Source of the DNA: an uncultured Pedobacter sp. | Lineage (GTDB): Bacteria; Bacteroidota; Bacteroidia; Sphingobacteriales; Sphingobacteriaceae | Direction: 5' to 3' | NCBI RefSeq assembly: GCF_946480185.1 | Contig: NZ_CAMLIG010000018.1 | Location: 20,748-84,747, forward strand | DNA: 64,000 bases | Part shown: positions 53,686 through 62,280 of the stretch, in pieces | Layout of the letters: each line of letters opens with the position of its first letter | Numbering within the stretch: the stretch's first letter is position 1 | Program-made: the position numbers and the translations under genes | Notes under the pieces: generated by a model | Told to the model about the DNA's origin: nothing | The model's database searches: none | The model's input: the letters and a program-made list of their open reading frames with translations, nothing else

Positions 53686-56091
53686 ATGAAGAGATCAATC
53701 AAAAAAGTAGCAGTACTAGGGTCCGGAATTATGGGTTCGCGGATAGCTTGCCACTTTGCTAATATTGGAGTAGAAGTTTTGCTTTTGGATATTGTTCCCA
53801 AAGAACTAAACGATAAGGAACAGGCTAAAGGCTTAACCTTAGAAAGCCCGCTTGTGCGCAACAGAATTGTTAATGATGCTTTGGCTTTTGCGGCAAAATC
53901 TAACCCTTCGCCTGTTTATAACAAAGCGGTTTTAAATAAAATTAAAACCGGAAACTTTGAGGACAACATTGCGGCTATTTCCACTTGCGATTGGACAATT
54001 GAAGTAGTGGTTGAAAACCTTAAAATCAAAAAAATAGTTTATGACCAGGTAGAGCAGTTTAGAAAGCCCGGAACTTTAATTACTTCCAATACCTCCGGAA
54101 TCCCTATCCATTTAATGGCCGAAGGGCGTTCCGAGGATTTTAAAAAGAATTTCTGTGGAACACACTTTTTTAATCCGCCACGTTATTTAAGTTTATTGGA
54201 AATTATCCCAACTCCCGATACCGACAAAGAAGTTATTGATTTTTTGATGCATTATGGCGATAAATTTTTGGGTAAAACCACTGTTTTATGTAAAGATACT
54301 CCTGCTTTTATCGCAAACAGAGTAGGCGTTTATTCTATCATGGCGCTATTGCATTTGGTAGAAAAAATGGACTTAACGGTTGAGGAAGTGGACAAATTTA
54401 CCGGTCCAGCTTTGGGGCGACCGAAATCTGCTACTTTCCGTACTACGGATGTGGTTGGCTTGGATACCATGATTAACGTGGCCAACGGTTTGTCTGAAAA
54501 TGCGCCTAACGACGAACAGAAAGAAGTTTTTGTTTTGCCTGATTACGTAAAGAAAATGCAGGAAAACAAATGGTTGGGCGATAAAACTGGTCAGGGTTTC
54601 TACAAAAAAACAAAAGATAAAGACGGCAAAGCAGAGATTTTAGCTTTAGACTTAAAAACTTTGGAATACCGCCCGCAAAACAAGGTGAAATCAGCTACGT
54701 TAGATGCTACAAAACCTATAGAAAATTTGCGTGAGCGAATGAAAGTTTACGCTGCCGGAAAAGATAAAGCAGCAGAGTTTTTCAGAATTTCTTTTTCAGG
54801 ATTGTTTGAATACGTTTCTAACCGGATTCCAGAAATTTCTGATGAAACTTACCGTATTGATGATGCTATGCGGGCCGGTTTTGGCTGGGAGCTAGGTCCG
54901 TTTGAAGTTTGGGATGCTTTAGGTGTAAAAGAAGGCGTGGAGATGATGAAAGCCAACGGCAAAACTCCAGCAAAATGGGTAAGCGAAATGTTGGAAGCCG
55001 GAAATACGTCATTCTACAAAATAGAAAACGGTAACAAAACCTATTACGATATCCTAACAAAATCCTATAAAGCAATTCCAGGTCAGGATGCGTTTATTGT
55101 GTTAGATAACATCAGAGCTACAAAAACCATCTGGAAAAATGCCGGAACTACCCTGACAGATTTAGGCGATGGCATTTTAAACTTAGAATTCCACACCAAA
55201 ATGAACACCATTGGGGGTGAAGTTTTAGCAGGAATTAACAAAGCGATTGACATTGCCGAGAAAGATTATAGAGGTTTAGTCATAGGTAACGACGGTGCTA
55301 ATTTCTCTGCTGGAGCAAACGTAGGGATGATTTTTATGATGGCGGTAGAGCAGGAGTGGGACGAAGTGAACATGGCCATTAAAATGTTCCAGAATACGTC
55401 CATGCGATTGCGTTATTCTTCTATTCCAGTAGTGGTTGCGCCACATAACTTAACTTTGGGCGGTGGCTGTGAATTTGCCTTACATGCAGATCACGTTCAG
55501 TTAAATGCTGAAACTTATATGGGTTTGGTGGAGTTTGGCGTAGGATTGATTCCTGGCGGTGGCGGAACAAAAGAAATGACTTTGAGGGCTTCTGATGAGT
55601 TCCATGCCGAACAGATTGAACAAAACACTCTAAAAGAAAAATTCCTGACCATTGCAATGGCTAAAGTTTCCACCTCAGCTTTAGAAGCTTATGATTTAGG
55701 CTATTTATTGAAAGATAAATTCTCTATTTCCATGAACAGAAGCAGACTCATTGCTGATGCTAAAGAAAAAGCTTTAGAATTAGCCAATGCCGGATATACC
55801 CAACCAGTGCGTAGAAGCGATATTAAAGTTCTCGGTAAATATGGATTGGGAATGGTTTACGCCGGAGCAAATAGCATGCGGTCTGGAAATTACATTTCAG
55901 ACTATGATCAAAAAATCTCCCAAAAATTAGGCTATGTAATGTGCGGAGGCGATCTATCTGCACCAACTCTAGTCACCGAGCAATATTTATTGGATTTAGA
56001 AAGAGAAGCATTTTTGAGTTTGTGCGGAGAGAAAAAGACCTTGGAAAGAATTCAGAGCATTATTACTAAGGGGAAACCATTGAGGAATTAG
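53686..56091 (+). CDS. fadN: FadN-like 3-hydroxyacyl-CoA dehydrogenase / enoyl-CoA hydratase
   Basis: 801 aa, no signal. Dehydrogenase first: NAD-binding VAVLGSGIMGSRIACHFAN (GxGxxG at 12-17), TSNTSGIPI, GTHFFNPPRYLSLLEIIP, and the C-terminal dehydrogenase domains (RVGVYSIMALLHL; DDAMRAGFGWELGPFEVWDALG). A crotonase domain follows (about 500-720: NFSAGANVGMIF, LTLGGGCEFALHAD, GVGLIPGGGGTKEM). This order is the reverse of E. coli FadB and matches B. subtilis FadN (about 789 aa). It catalyses two middle steps of beta-oxidation in the cytosol. Second gene of the operon. Confidence 0.92.
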   Translation: MKRSIKKVAVLGSGIMGSRIACHFANIGVEVLLLDIVPKELNDKEQAKGLTLESPLVRNRIVNDALAFAAKSNPSPVYNKAVLNKIKTGNFEDNIAAISTCDWTIEVVVENLKIKKIVYDQVEQFRKPGTLITSNTSGIPIHLMAEGRSEDFKKNFCGTHFFNPPRYLSLLEIIPTPDTDKEVIDFLMHYGDKFLGKTTVLCKDTPAFIANRVGVYSIMALLHLVEKMDLTVEEVDKFTGPALGRPKSATFRTTDVVGLDTMINVANGLSENAPNDEQKEVFVLPDYVKKMQENKWLGDKTGQGFYKKTKDKDGKAEILALDLKTLEYRPQNKVKSATLDATKPIENLRERMKVYAAGKDKAAEFFRISFSGLFEYVSNRIPEISDETYRIDDAMRAGFGWELGPFEVWDALGVKEGVEMMKANGKTPAKWVSEMLEAGNTSFYKIENGNKTYYDILTKSYKAIPGQDAFIVLDNIRATKTIWKNAGTTLTDLGDGILNLEFHTKMNTIGGEVLAGINKAIDIAEKDYRGLVIGNDGANFSAGANVGMIFMMAVEQEWDEVNMAIKMFQNTSMRLRYSSIPVVVAPHNLTLGGGCEFALHADHVQLNAETYMGLVEFGVGLIPGGGGTKEMTLRASDEFHAEQIEQNTLKEKFLTIAMAKVSTSALEAYDLGYLLKDKFSISMNRSRLIADAKEKALELANAGYTQPVRRSDIKVLGKYGLGMVYAGANSMRSGNYISDYDQKISQKLGYVMCGGDLSAPTLVTEQYLLDLEREAFLSLCGEKKTLERIQSIITKGKPLRN

Positions 56092-56096
56092 CAGTT

Positions 56097-56190
56097 TGAA
56101 CAAAGAATAAGGAACAAAGAATAAAGACAAAGAATAAGGAACAAAGAACAGAGAAGTTAATGGACGATTGGTGAGTGTCTTTGTTCCTTA
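56097..56190 (+). repeat. GAACAAAGAATAA tandem repeats and inverted repeat between fadN and fadA
   Basis: Four imperfect 13-15-bp units of the type GAACAAAGAATAAG fill 56097-56153. The last forms a perfect 13-bp inverted repeat, TAAGGAACAAAGA (56135-56147) with TCTTTGTTCCTTA (56178-56190), loop 30 nt. Such a hairpin within an operon could modulate downstream expression or be a scar of a mobile repeat. Confidence 0.7.
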
Positions 56191-56218
56191 CTCCTTCATC
56201 CTTAAACAAAAACATAGC

Positions 56219-57394
56219 ATGGAAGCATACATCATAGCAGGATACAGAACAGCAGTTGGAAAAGCTCCTCGCGGAGTATTTCGTTTTACACGGGCAGACG
56301 ATTTAGCGGCAGAAGTAATCAGAGAATTGGTTGCCTCAGTCCCAAACCTCGACAAAACCCAAATCGATGATGTCATCGTAGGAAATGCCACGCCAGAGGC
56401 TGAACAAGGTTTAAACATTGGCAGAGTGATTTCGCTGATGGCTTTGGATACCGATAAAGTTCCGGGAGTAACCATCAACCGTTATTGCGCCTCAGGGTTG
56501 GAAACCATTGCAACGGCAGTTGCAAAAATCAAAGCTGGAATGGCAGATTGTATTGTTGCCGGAGGCGTGGAAGTAATGAGCGGAATGCCTTTCGGTGGAT
56601 GGAAAGTAGTGCCAAACCCAGAAGTCGCCATGAAAAACCCAGATTGGTACTGGGGCATGGGACTAACTGCCGAGGCGGTGGCTAAAGAATACAATGTAAG
56701 CCGTGAAGATCAGGACGAATTTTCGTTGAAATCCCACCAAAAAGCAATTGAAGCCATTAAAAACGGACATCTGAAAGACGGACTTTTACCCATCACGGTA
56801 AAGGAAAATTATTTGGATGCCAACATGAAGAAGAAAACTCGTGAATACGTGGTAGATACCGATGAAGGGCCAAGAGCTGACACTTCGCTTTCGGCTTTAG
56901 CCAAATTGAAACCTGTTTTTGCGGCGGGTGGTTCCGTCACGGCAGGAAATTCTTCCCAAACTTCAGACGGTGCTGCCTTTGTTTTAGTAGTTTCTGAAAA
57001 AATGCTGAAACAATTAAATGTGGAACCAATTGCTCGTTTAATAAGCTATTCGGTAGCGGGAGTTCCACCAAGAATCATGGGAATTGGTCCCATTGAAGCA
57101 ATTCCAAGGGCTTTGAAACAAGCTGATATGAAACTGGAACAGATTGATTTGATAGAGTTAAATGAAGCTTTTGCTTCTCAGTCTTTAGCAGTCATCAGAA
57201 CTCTAGGTTTAAACCAAGAAAAAGTAAATGTAAACGGAGGCGCAATTGCATTAGGTCACCCATTGGGCTGTACCGGAGCAAAACTGTCTGTACAAATCTT
57301 TAACGAATTAAAAAGAAGAAACCAAAAATACGGAATGGTAACCATGTGCGTAGGAAGCGGGCAAGGTGCGGCTGGGATATTTGAGATGTTTTAG
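56219..57394 (+). CDS. fadA: Acetyl-CoA acyltransferase (3-ketoacyl-CoA thiolase)
   Basis: 391 aa from the ATG at 56219. An upstream GTG at 56168 would add 17 residues encoded by the inverted repeat, before the canonical thiolase start MEAYIIAGYRTAVGK, so it is rejected. Nucleophile Cys90 (TINRYCASGLETIA), NGGAIALGHPLGCTGAK with His, and TMCVGSGQGAAGIFEMF with the second Cys are all present. It performs the last step of beta-oxidation. Third gene of the MarR-fad operon. Confidence 0.94.
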   Translation: MEAYIIAGYRTAVGKAPRGVFRFTRADDLAAEVIRELVASVPNLDKTQIDDVIVGNATPEAEQGLNIGRVISLMALDTDKVPGVTINRYCASGLETIATAVAKIKAGMADCIVAGGVEVMSGMPFGGWKVVPNPEVAMKNPDWYWGMGLTAEAVAKEYNVSREDQDEFSLKSHQKAIEAIKNGHLKDGLLPITVKENYLDANMKKKTREYVVDTDEGPRADTSLSALAKLKPVFAAGGSVTAGNSSQTSDGAAFVLVVSEKMLKQLNVEPIARLISYSVAGVPPRIMGIGPIEAIPRALKQADMKLEQIDLIELNEAFASQSLAVIRTLGLNQEKVNVNGGAIALGHPLGCTGAKLSVQIFNELKRRNQKYGMVTMCVGSGQGAAGIFEMF

Positions 57395-57400
57395 TATTGC

Positions 57401-57427
57401 GATATGAGTATTGTGTATTGAGAACTT
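57401..57427 (+). repeat. Direct repeat flanking the four-helix-bundle gene, upstream copy
   Basis: GATATGAGTATTG and AGAACTT, separated here by a duplicated TGTATTG, match the uninterrupted 20-mer at 57811-57830. It begins 7 bp after the fadA stop and ends 19 bp before the small gene. Confidence 0.7.
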
Positions 57428-57446
57428 TTAGAATTGATTAGATAGA

Positions 57447-57800
57447 ATGCATAACGTCAAAGAATTAAAAATCTGGACTAAGTCGATGGATTTGGCAGTT
57501 CAGGTTTATGAATTATCTTCGAAATTCCCTCCCGATGAAAGATTTGGGTTGACTTCTCAAGTTAGAAGGTGTGCTGTTTCTATTTCGTCGAATATTTCGG
57601 AAGGGGCAGGAAGAAATACAAAAGGTGAATTTAAACAGTTTCTTGGAATCGCAAATGGTTCCGTATACGAACTTCAAACTCAACTCATCATAGCGAATAA
57701 ATTGAATTTTATCGATTCGAAATCGATTAATGAGATTTTAGAAAGCATTGATGAAATCCAAAAAATGAATTATAAACTTCAATTATCATTAAGTAAATAA
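57447..57800 (+). CDS. Four-helix-bundle protein (23S rRNA intervening-sequence protein / S23 family)
   Basis: 117 aa. Hallmarks: ELKIWTKSMDLAVQVYELSSKFP, ERFGLTSQVRRCAVSISSNISEGAGRNTKGEFKQFLGIANGSVYELQTQL, split by short helices as in the TIGR02436-type family. Some members sit inside 23S rRNA insertions; free-standing copies like this have no proven function, and the related Avd protein of diversity-generating retroelements binds nucleic acid. No reverse transcriptase or template repeat is nearby. The gene splits the fadA-fadE pair and is flanked by short direct and inverted repeats, suggesting insertion as a small unit. Confidence 0.9.
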   Translation: MHNVKELKIWTKSMDLAVQVYELSSKFPPDERFGLTSQVRRCAVSISSNISEGAGRNTKGEFKQFLGIANGSVYELQTQLIIANKLNFIDSKSINEILESIDEIQKMNYKLQLSLSK

Positions 57801-57810
57801 ATTATAGTGA

Positions 57811-57878
57811 GATATGAGTATTGAGAACTTAGAGAAAGTTAGTCATCTCAATACTCAATACGCTCTACTCAATACTTT
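57811..57878 (+). repeat. Direct repeat plus inverted copies downstream of the four-helix-bundle gene
   Basis: The 20-mer GATATGAGTATTGAGAACTT at 57811-57830 repeats the upstream flank. CTCAATACTCAATAC and CTCAATACTTTTA at 57847-57878 are near-inverse copies of its core (GAGTATTGAG). The block ends 5 bp before the fadE start. Confidence 0.65.
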
Positions 57879-57883
57879 TAAAA

Positions 57884-59665
57884 ATGGAAAAGCAATCAAC
57901 AAAAGGCGGAGAATTCATCATCTCCGAAACTAGCTATCAGGATGTGTTCATCCCTGAAGAATTTGATGAAGAAGCTTTAATGATTAAGAAAACTTGTGAA
58001 GATTTTTTAGCCGCTGAAGTCACCCCTAATCTAGATCGGATAGACAAGCAGGAAGAAGGCTTAATGGAATCTCTGATGGATAAAGCCGGAGAACTTGGTT
58101 TATTGGCGGTTTCTATCCCTGAAGAATATGGAGGCTTCGGAAAAAACTTCAATACGTCTATGCTGGTTACAGATGCCATAGGTGCTGGACATTCGTTTGC
58201 GGTTGCACTTTCGGCACATACCGGGATCGGAACATTGCCGATTTTGTATTACGGTAACAAAGAACAAAAAGATAAATATATTCCGAAATTAGCGTCTGGC
58301 GAGTGGAAAGCTTCTTACTGTTTAACCGAACCTAATGCCGGATCGGACGCAAATTCTGGTAAAACCAAAGCAGTTTTAAACGCCGAAGCAACGCATTACA
58401 TCATCAACGGCCAAAAAATGTGGATCACTAATGGCGGTTTTGCTGATATTTTTATTGTTTTCGCTAAGATTGATGACGACAAAAACCTTTCTGCATTTAT
58501 TGTGGAGAAAGCATTTGGTGGTATCACCATGAACCCCGAAGAGCATAAAATGGGAATCAAAGGTTCATCAACCCGTCAGATTTTTTTTAGCGATTGTCCC
58601 GTTCCAAAAGAAAATTTACTTTCCGAAAGAGAGAACGGATTTAAAATTGCGGTTAACATTTTAAACATCGGGCGAATTAAACTCGGCGCCGCCGCCATTG
58701 GATCTTCGCGTAAAGTTTTGGACCAAGCGATTAACTATTCAAACGAAAGGGTTCAGTTCGGACTCAATATTTCCAAATTTGGCGCAATCCGTTATAAACT
58801 GGCCGAAATGGCTACTCGTAACTTTGCTGTAGAAAGTGCGGCTTATCGGGCCGGGCAAAACATCGATGATGCTTACGAACAACTCGTAGCAAACGGAATG
58901 GACAGTGGAAAAGCAAAGCTGAAATCTACCGAACTATTTGCCGTGGAATGTGCAATTATTAAAGTTTGGGGTTCAGAAGTTTTAGATTATATAGTTGATG
59001 AAGGCGTACAGGTTTACGGTGGGATGGGATTTTCTGCGGATGCGCCGATGGACAGAGCTTATCGCGATAGCCGTATCAACCGTATCTTTGAAGGAACCAA
59101 TGAGATCAACCGCCTGTTAATTGTAGATATGCTTTTGAAAAGAGCGTTAAAAGGAGAGTTAGATTTAATGACTCCGGCTACAGCTGTGGCGGGCGAATTA
59201 ATGTCGATCCCGGAGTTTGGAGATGAGGATGATTCTTTGTTTGCCGTAGAGAAAAAAACACTTAAAAATTTAAAGAAAGCAGGTTTAATGATTGCAGGTT
59301 CTGCGGTTCAAAAACTGATGATGAGCCTTTCTAAAGAGCAGGAAATTTTAATGAACATTGCCGATATTATAGGCGTTGTTTATGTTGCAGAATCAACAAT
59401 TTTAAGGGTCGAAAAATTAGTTTCTATGCGAGGCGAGGAAGCATGTAAAGGCCAGCTGGATATGATGCGAATTTACTTGCAAGAAGCCGTTGATAGAACT
59501 TACATGGCAGGCAAAGAAGCATTAAATTCTTTTGCCGAAGGTGATGAACTGAATATGATGTTAATGGGATTACGCCGATTTACAAAAGTTGCACCATTTA
59601 ACATTAAAGATGCCAGACAACGCGTCGCCAAACAATTGATAGAAGCGAATAAATATTGTTTTTAA
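57884..59665 (+). CDS. fadE: Acyl-CoA dehydrogenase, FadE-like
   Basis: 593 aa, cytosolic. N-terminal helical part (EEFDEEALMIKKTCEDFLAAEV, LGLLAVSIPEEYGGFG), the FAD/substrate motif SYCLTEPNAGSDANSGKTKA, GQKMWITNGGFADIF, RQIFFSDCPVPKENLL, and the C-terminal signature VYGGMGFSADAPMDRAYRDSRINRIFEGTNEINRLL, with the catalytic Glu likely in FEGTNEI. A C-terminal extension of about 170 residues fits the long acyl-CoA dehydrogenases such as B. subtilis FadE (594 aa). It catalyses the first oxidation of beta-oxidation. Last gene of the operon, followed by a terminator. Confidence 0.93.
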   Translation: MEKQSTKGGEFIISETSYQDVFIPEEFDEEALMIKKTCEDFLAAEVTPNLDRIDKQEEGLMESLMDKAGELGLLAVSIPEEYGGFGKNFNTSMLVTDAIGAGHSFAVALSAHTGIGTLPILYYGNKEQKDKYIPKLASGEWKASYCLTEPNAGSDANSGKTKAVLNAEATHYIINGQKMWITNGGFADIFIVFAKIDDDKNLSAFIVEKAFGGITMNPEEHKMGIKGSSTRQIFFSDCPVPKENLLSERENGFKIAVNILNIGRIKLGAAAIGSSRKVLDQAINYSNERVQFGLNISKFGAIRYKLAEMATRNFAVESAAYRAGQNIDDAYEQLVANGMDSGKAKLKSTELFAVECAIIKVWGSEVLDYIVDEGVQVYGGMGFSADAPMDRAYRDSRINRIFEGTNEINRLLIVDMLLKRALKGELDLMTPATAVAGELMSIPEFGDEDDSLFAVEKKTLKNLKKAGLMIAGSAVQKLMMSLSKEQEILMNIADIIGVVYVAESTILRVEKLVSMRGEEACKGQLDMMRIYLQEAVDRTYMAGKEALNSFAEGDELNMMLMGLRRFTKVAPFNIKDARQRVAKQLIEANKYCF

Positions 59666-59692
59666 GCTTCAGTTTTTTTGATCGATGATAAG

Positions 59693-59721
59693 CCGTTCAA
59701 ATTCATTTGAACGGTTTTTTT
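59693..59721 (+). terminator. Terminator of the fad operon
   Basis: Perfect stem CCGTTCAAAT / ATTTGAACGG with a 2-nt centre, followed by seven T residues, 28 bp after the fadE stop. Confidence 0.9.
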
Positions 59722-59822
59722 ATGGATAGAGTTAAAACTCTTTTTCATTATTTATTCCAAAGTACCCCTGTGCTTAATAGAATACGGATAGATAGATTTT
59801 TTTCGAAAGCTAATCATTGATC

Positions 59823-60149
59823 TTAATTATTTTTCGAACCGTTATCTATCCAACATAGAATAGCCGCCTTGTCCTCAACTTTTAAGGTTGACCCTTTTGG
59901 CATTCTCCCACTATTTATATCTGATTTTATTTGAGTAGCTCCATCATGTGCAATGTTATAATCTGCTAACGAGGGCAAATAATTCCCATCATGGCAATCT
60001 GATTTAGCACAATTAGTGATTAATATCGGTCTTACAGTGGCAGAATAACTAGTGCCTGCGTTGCAAGGAGATACTGGCGGGGTAGAAGATTTTTGACAAC
60101 GGCAGAATGCAACAATGATAACTAAAAATAAAATGTGATTTTTTTTCAC
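59823..60149 (-). CDS. Small cytochrome c-like lipoprotein
   Basis: 108 aa, signal peptide with lipobox-like AFCRC (Cys18). After a Ser/Pro linker, YSATVRPILITNCAKSDCHDG gives a C-x4-C-H site instead of the usual C-x2-C-H; then SLADYN, GRMPKG with a possible axial Met, and AILCWIDNG. This layout is common in small Bacteroidota cytochrome-like lipoproteins that precede or accompany carbohydrate or sorbosone-type dehydrogenases, where the Met-Pro loop supplies the second heme ligand. Whether heme binds here is uncertain. Monocistronic, convergent with the fad operon. Confidence 0.7.
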   Translation of the reverse strand: MKKNHILFLVIIVAFCRCQKSSTPPVSPCNAGTSYSATVRPILITNCAKSDCHDGNYLPSLADYNIAHDGATQIKSDINSGRMPKGSTLKVEDKAAILCWIDNGSKNN

Positions 60150-60707
60150 TTCTAAAAATTTTGGTTAAAGTAAAGAAGTAATGTAAATTCTAAGTTAACA
60201 ACTGTTTAAATCTTGTTTAATAATTCTTTGTTTTACGATGTGATGCCTCATTAAAAAGTTACTTCTCTACACCCGATTTATGTACTCACAGACCAAAATT
60301 CTATTAGCAAACTAAAGTACTTCCGAAATATGAGTTAGAAATCCAAAATCATCTTGTCCAGTTTGATAAAACTAGCAATATGATGGAATTTCTTTGCGTT
60401 TTAAAAATATCCATAATTAGAATTAAAGGTATTTTAGGGGAATTAGATTTAAATTTTGGTTTGTGAGGACACGGGGATTATGGACTTTAATGAAAATTTA
60501 ATTCAGGCCAAAAAGAATTCAGCCAGTATCCCAATTTTTGATGCAAAACTTCAGCAATTTTAAGCGTTAAAGGTTTTGCCAATTAATAACGCTGAAACGT
60601 AACTCCTGCTACTGATCCGTTCTAGATGATTTATTTAAGTTCCGGTGTTTAAATTAACATGGTTTACCTATTTTGGATGGCATTTGTTTTTTTCTAACCG
60701 TTTTTTA
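60150..60707. other. 558-bp intergenic region, no gene seen
   Basis: AT-rich, with stops in all frames. A 26-codon frame at 60480 (MDFNENLIQAKKN) has no recognised relatives and may be the start of a decayed gene. No strong repeat or hairpin was noted. Promoter of the 59823 gene is presumably near 60150-60250. Confidence 0.5.
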
Positions 60708-61505
60708 CTACCAGTTCCAAATGGTATAAAACAGGTCAAATAAACCAAATGCAATTAACATCATTGCAAATATATTTTCTATAATCGCTGTCTTTACTTT
60801 TAATGCAGTTTTAGCCCCAAGATAGGAGCATGGAATAGAAGTTATTGACAAAAGCAAAACAATGTACCAGTTGATGTGCCCAAGATACCAATGTGCAATG
60901 GTACCCGGAATTGCCAAACCCGCGGCCACTATTAAACTGGTTGCTAATGCCCGTTTGGTAGGCATCTTCAACACCCTAATAAACAATGGACCAAATAGCA
61001 CACCGCCACTATTAGCCAGCAAACCTGCAAGAAAACCTACCCCAATAGCAACGACCGAAATTTTATAATTAGGAATATTAGGTTCTAAATCAACTTTTGC
61101 GGGCATAGAAAATAGTAGGAACGAAAATCCTAATCCTAAAATAAATAAAGCCGTTAAAACCATAAGTATTTCTCCGTTAAGCTGGCTGGTAAAGTAAGAA
61201 CCAATTAATGTAGCCGGAATACCGAAAAGAATACTTTTATAGGCAACTTTAAAATCAATGAGGTTATGATCTTTGTAGGCAAAGCAAGCAGAAAGTGTGG
61301 TTGGTAAAGTGGATGGCAACGGAGATGACAATGCAGTATAAGAGGGAATTCCAGCAAATACCTGAAGTGCAGGAGTTGCAATGGCACTGCCACCTTTACC
61401 TAAAAGACCAGAAAGAAAACCAACAACTCCACCTGTTGCTAAAACGGCATAAGTTTGTTGTCTGTTAAAGATTAAAGTATTTTGATGAAAAAGATTTAAA
61501 AACAT
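60708..61505 (-). CDS. TauE/SafE (TSUP) family membrane permease
   Basis: 265 aa from the ATG at 61505; a GTG at 61550 adds 15 residues and is possible. About eight hydrophobic helices in two repeats. The first repeat has VVGFLSGLLGKGGSAIATPAL, the second GVGFLAGLLANSGGVLFGPLFIRVL, the paired G-x-x-G-x-G-G motif of the TauE/SafE family. These carry sulfur-containing or other organic anions across the inner membrane; the substrate cannot be read here. Monocistronic, divergent from the region that holds the kinase relic. Confidence 0.88.
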   Translation of the reverse strand: MFLNLFHQNTLIFNRQQTYAVLATGGVVGFLSGLLGKGGSAIATPALQVFAGIPSYTALSSPLPSTLPTTLSACFAYKDHNLIDFKVAYKSILFGIPATLIGSYFTSQLNGEILMVLTALFILGLGFSFLLFSMPAKVDLEPNIPNYKISVVAIGVGFLAGLLANSGGVLFGPLFIRVLKMPTKRALATSLIVAAGLAIPGTIAHWYLGHINWYIVLLLSITSIPCSYLGAKTALKVKTAIIENIFAMMLIAFGLFDLFYTIWNW

Positions 61506-61727
61506 CCTGGACGGCTGAATAATATAATTCTTGTGCAAAGATAATAACACCTAATTTTTATTGTGTTAAGATTTAAAATAAATTAAGCAGCTATAACTTA
61601 ACCCGATGCTTTTTAAATTTAAAGCTAAAAAGGATGTTTTTTTTAAGTCAAACCTTTGCTAAAATAGGCGATTTTGTCATCGAAACAACCAGAATGTTAA
61701 CTTTGGATTTCGGCAATATATACAAAT
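61506..61727. other. Intergenic leader between the TauE gene and the kinase relic
   Basis: 222 bp, AT-rich, no gene or strong hairpin seen. Together with the relic at 61728-62116 it makes up most of a 775-bp stretch without an intact gene; 62117-62280 likewise holds nothing recognised. Confidence 0.4.
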
Positions 61728-62116
61728 GGCAACATATCTATTTTCTATCTTATCCCAGCAATTGGGTTAATACTTAACTTTTTAATTTGCTATCTCGTAC
61801 TTAAGCGTATAAAAGCAGAATAAAAAAAGCTGGTGCCGAAGTCAAACTGAGCCAGTTAGAAGATAAAATAAATACCCTTCAGCTATAATCGCTTGAATCA
61901 AAACGAGATCCGCATCTTTTCAAAAACATCTTAAATTCTGTTCAGGCGCATGCTTATTAAACTTATTTTGCTTTAGACAAACCATCAAATGTATTGGATT
62001 ACATACTTTATGACGGCCGAAACAAGTCTGTTTCTCTAAAAGAAAAAATCGAATTTGCCTTGACCCTGATCGAGATTAATAAAATAAAGATAATTCCATT
62101 ATTTGAGCTGAAGTGA
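61728..62116 (+). pseudogene. Relic of a LytS/YehU-type sensor histidine kinase gene
   Basis: GNISIFYLIPAIGLILNFLI and CYLVLKRIKAE form a membrane helix and linker that end at a TAA in an A-rich run. Shifting frame gives KKAGAEVKLSQLEDKINTLQL, stop, SLESKRDPHLFKNILNSVQA, HAY, stop, TYFALDKPSNVLDYILYD and LKEKIEFALTLIEINKIKI. This is the HisKA_7TM/His_kinase core of LytS-type kinases (the 'N/D-PH-x-F-K-N' box). Both internal stops are TAA where relatives would have CAA. The frame closes at 62116. Confidence 0.7.
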
Positions 62117-62280
62117 AGTCTAAAACTGAAGTAGCGCAAAACTTAGCCTTATTACGCCAAATTAAAGCGGGACTTAGATGATTAGTAGTTTGGTTAAATT
62201 CGGTTCAAAAATATAATTTAACTTTCGCTATCAACGTCTTAAATTTTAAAACAAAACATCTTCTCAATTGCTCTTTCATT

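Noticed and set aside
56168..56218. GTG start extending the thiolase by 17 residues
   Set aside because: The extension is encoded by an inverted repeat and the canonical thiolase N-terminus begins at 56219.
57447..57800. Diversity-generating retroelement built around the Avd-like four-helix-bundle protein
   Set aside because: No reverse transcriptase, template repeat or variable target gene is visible nearby.
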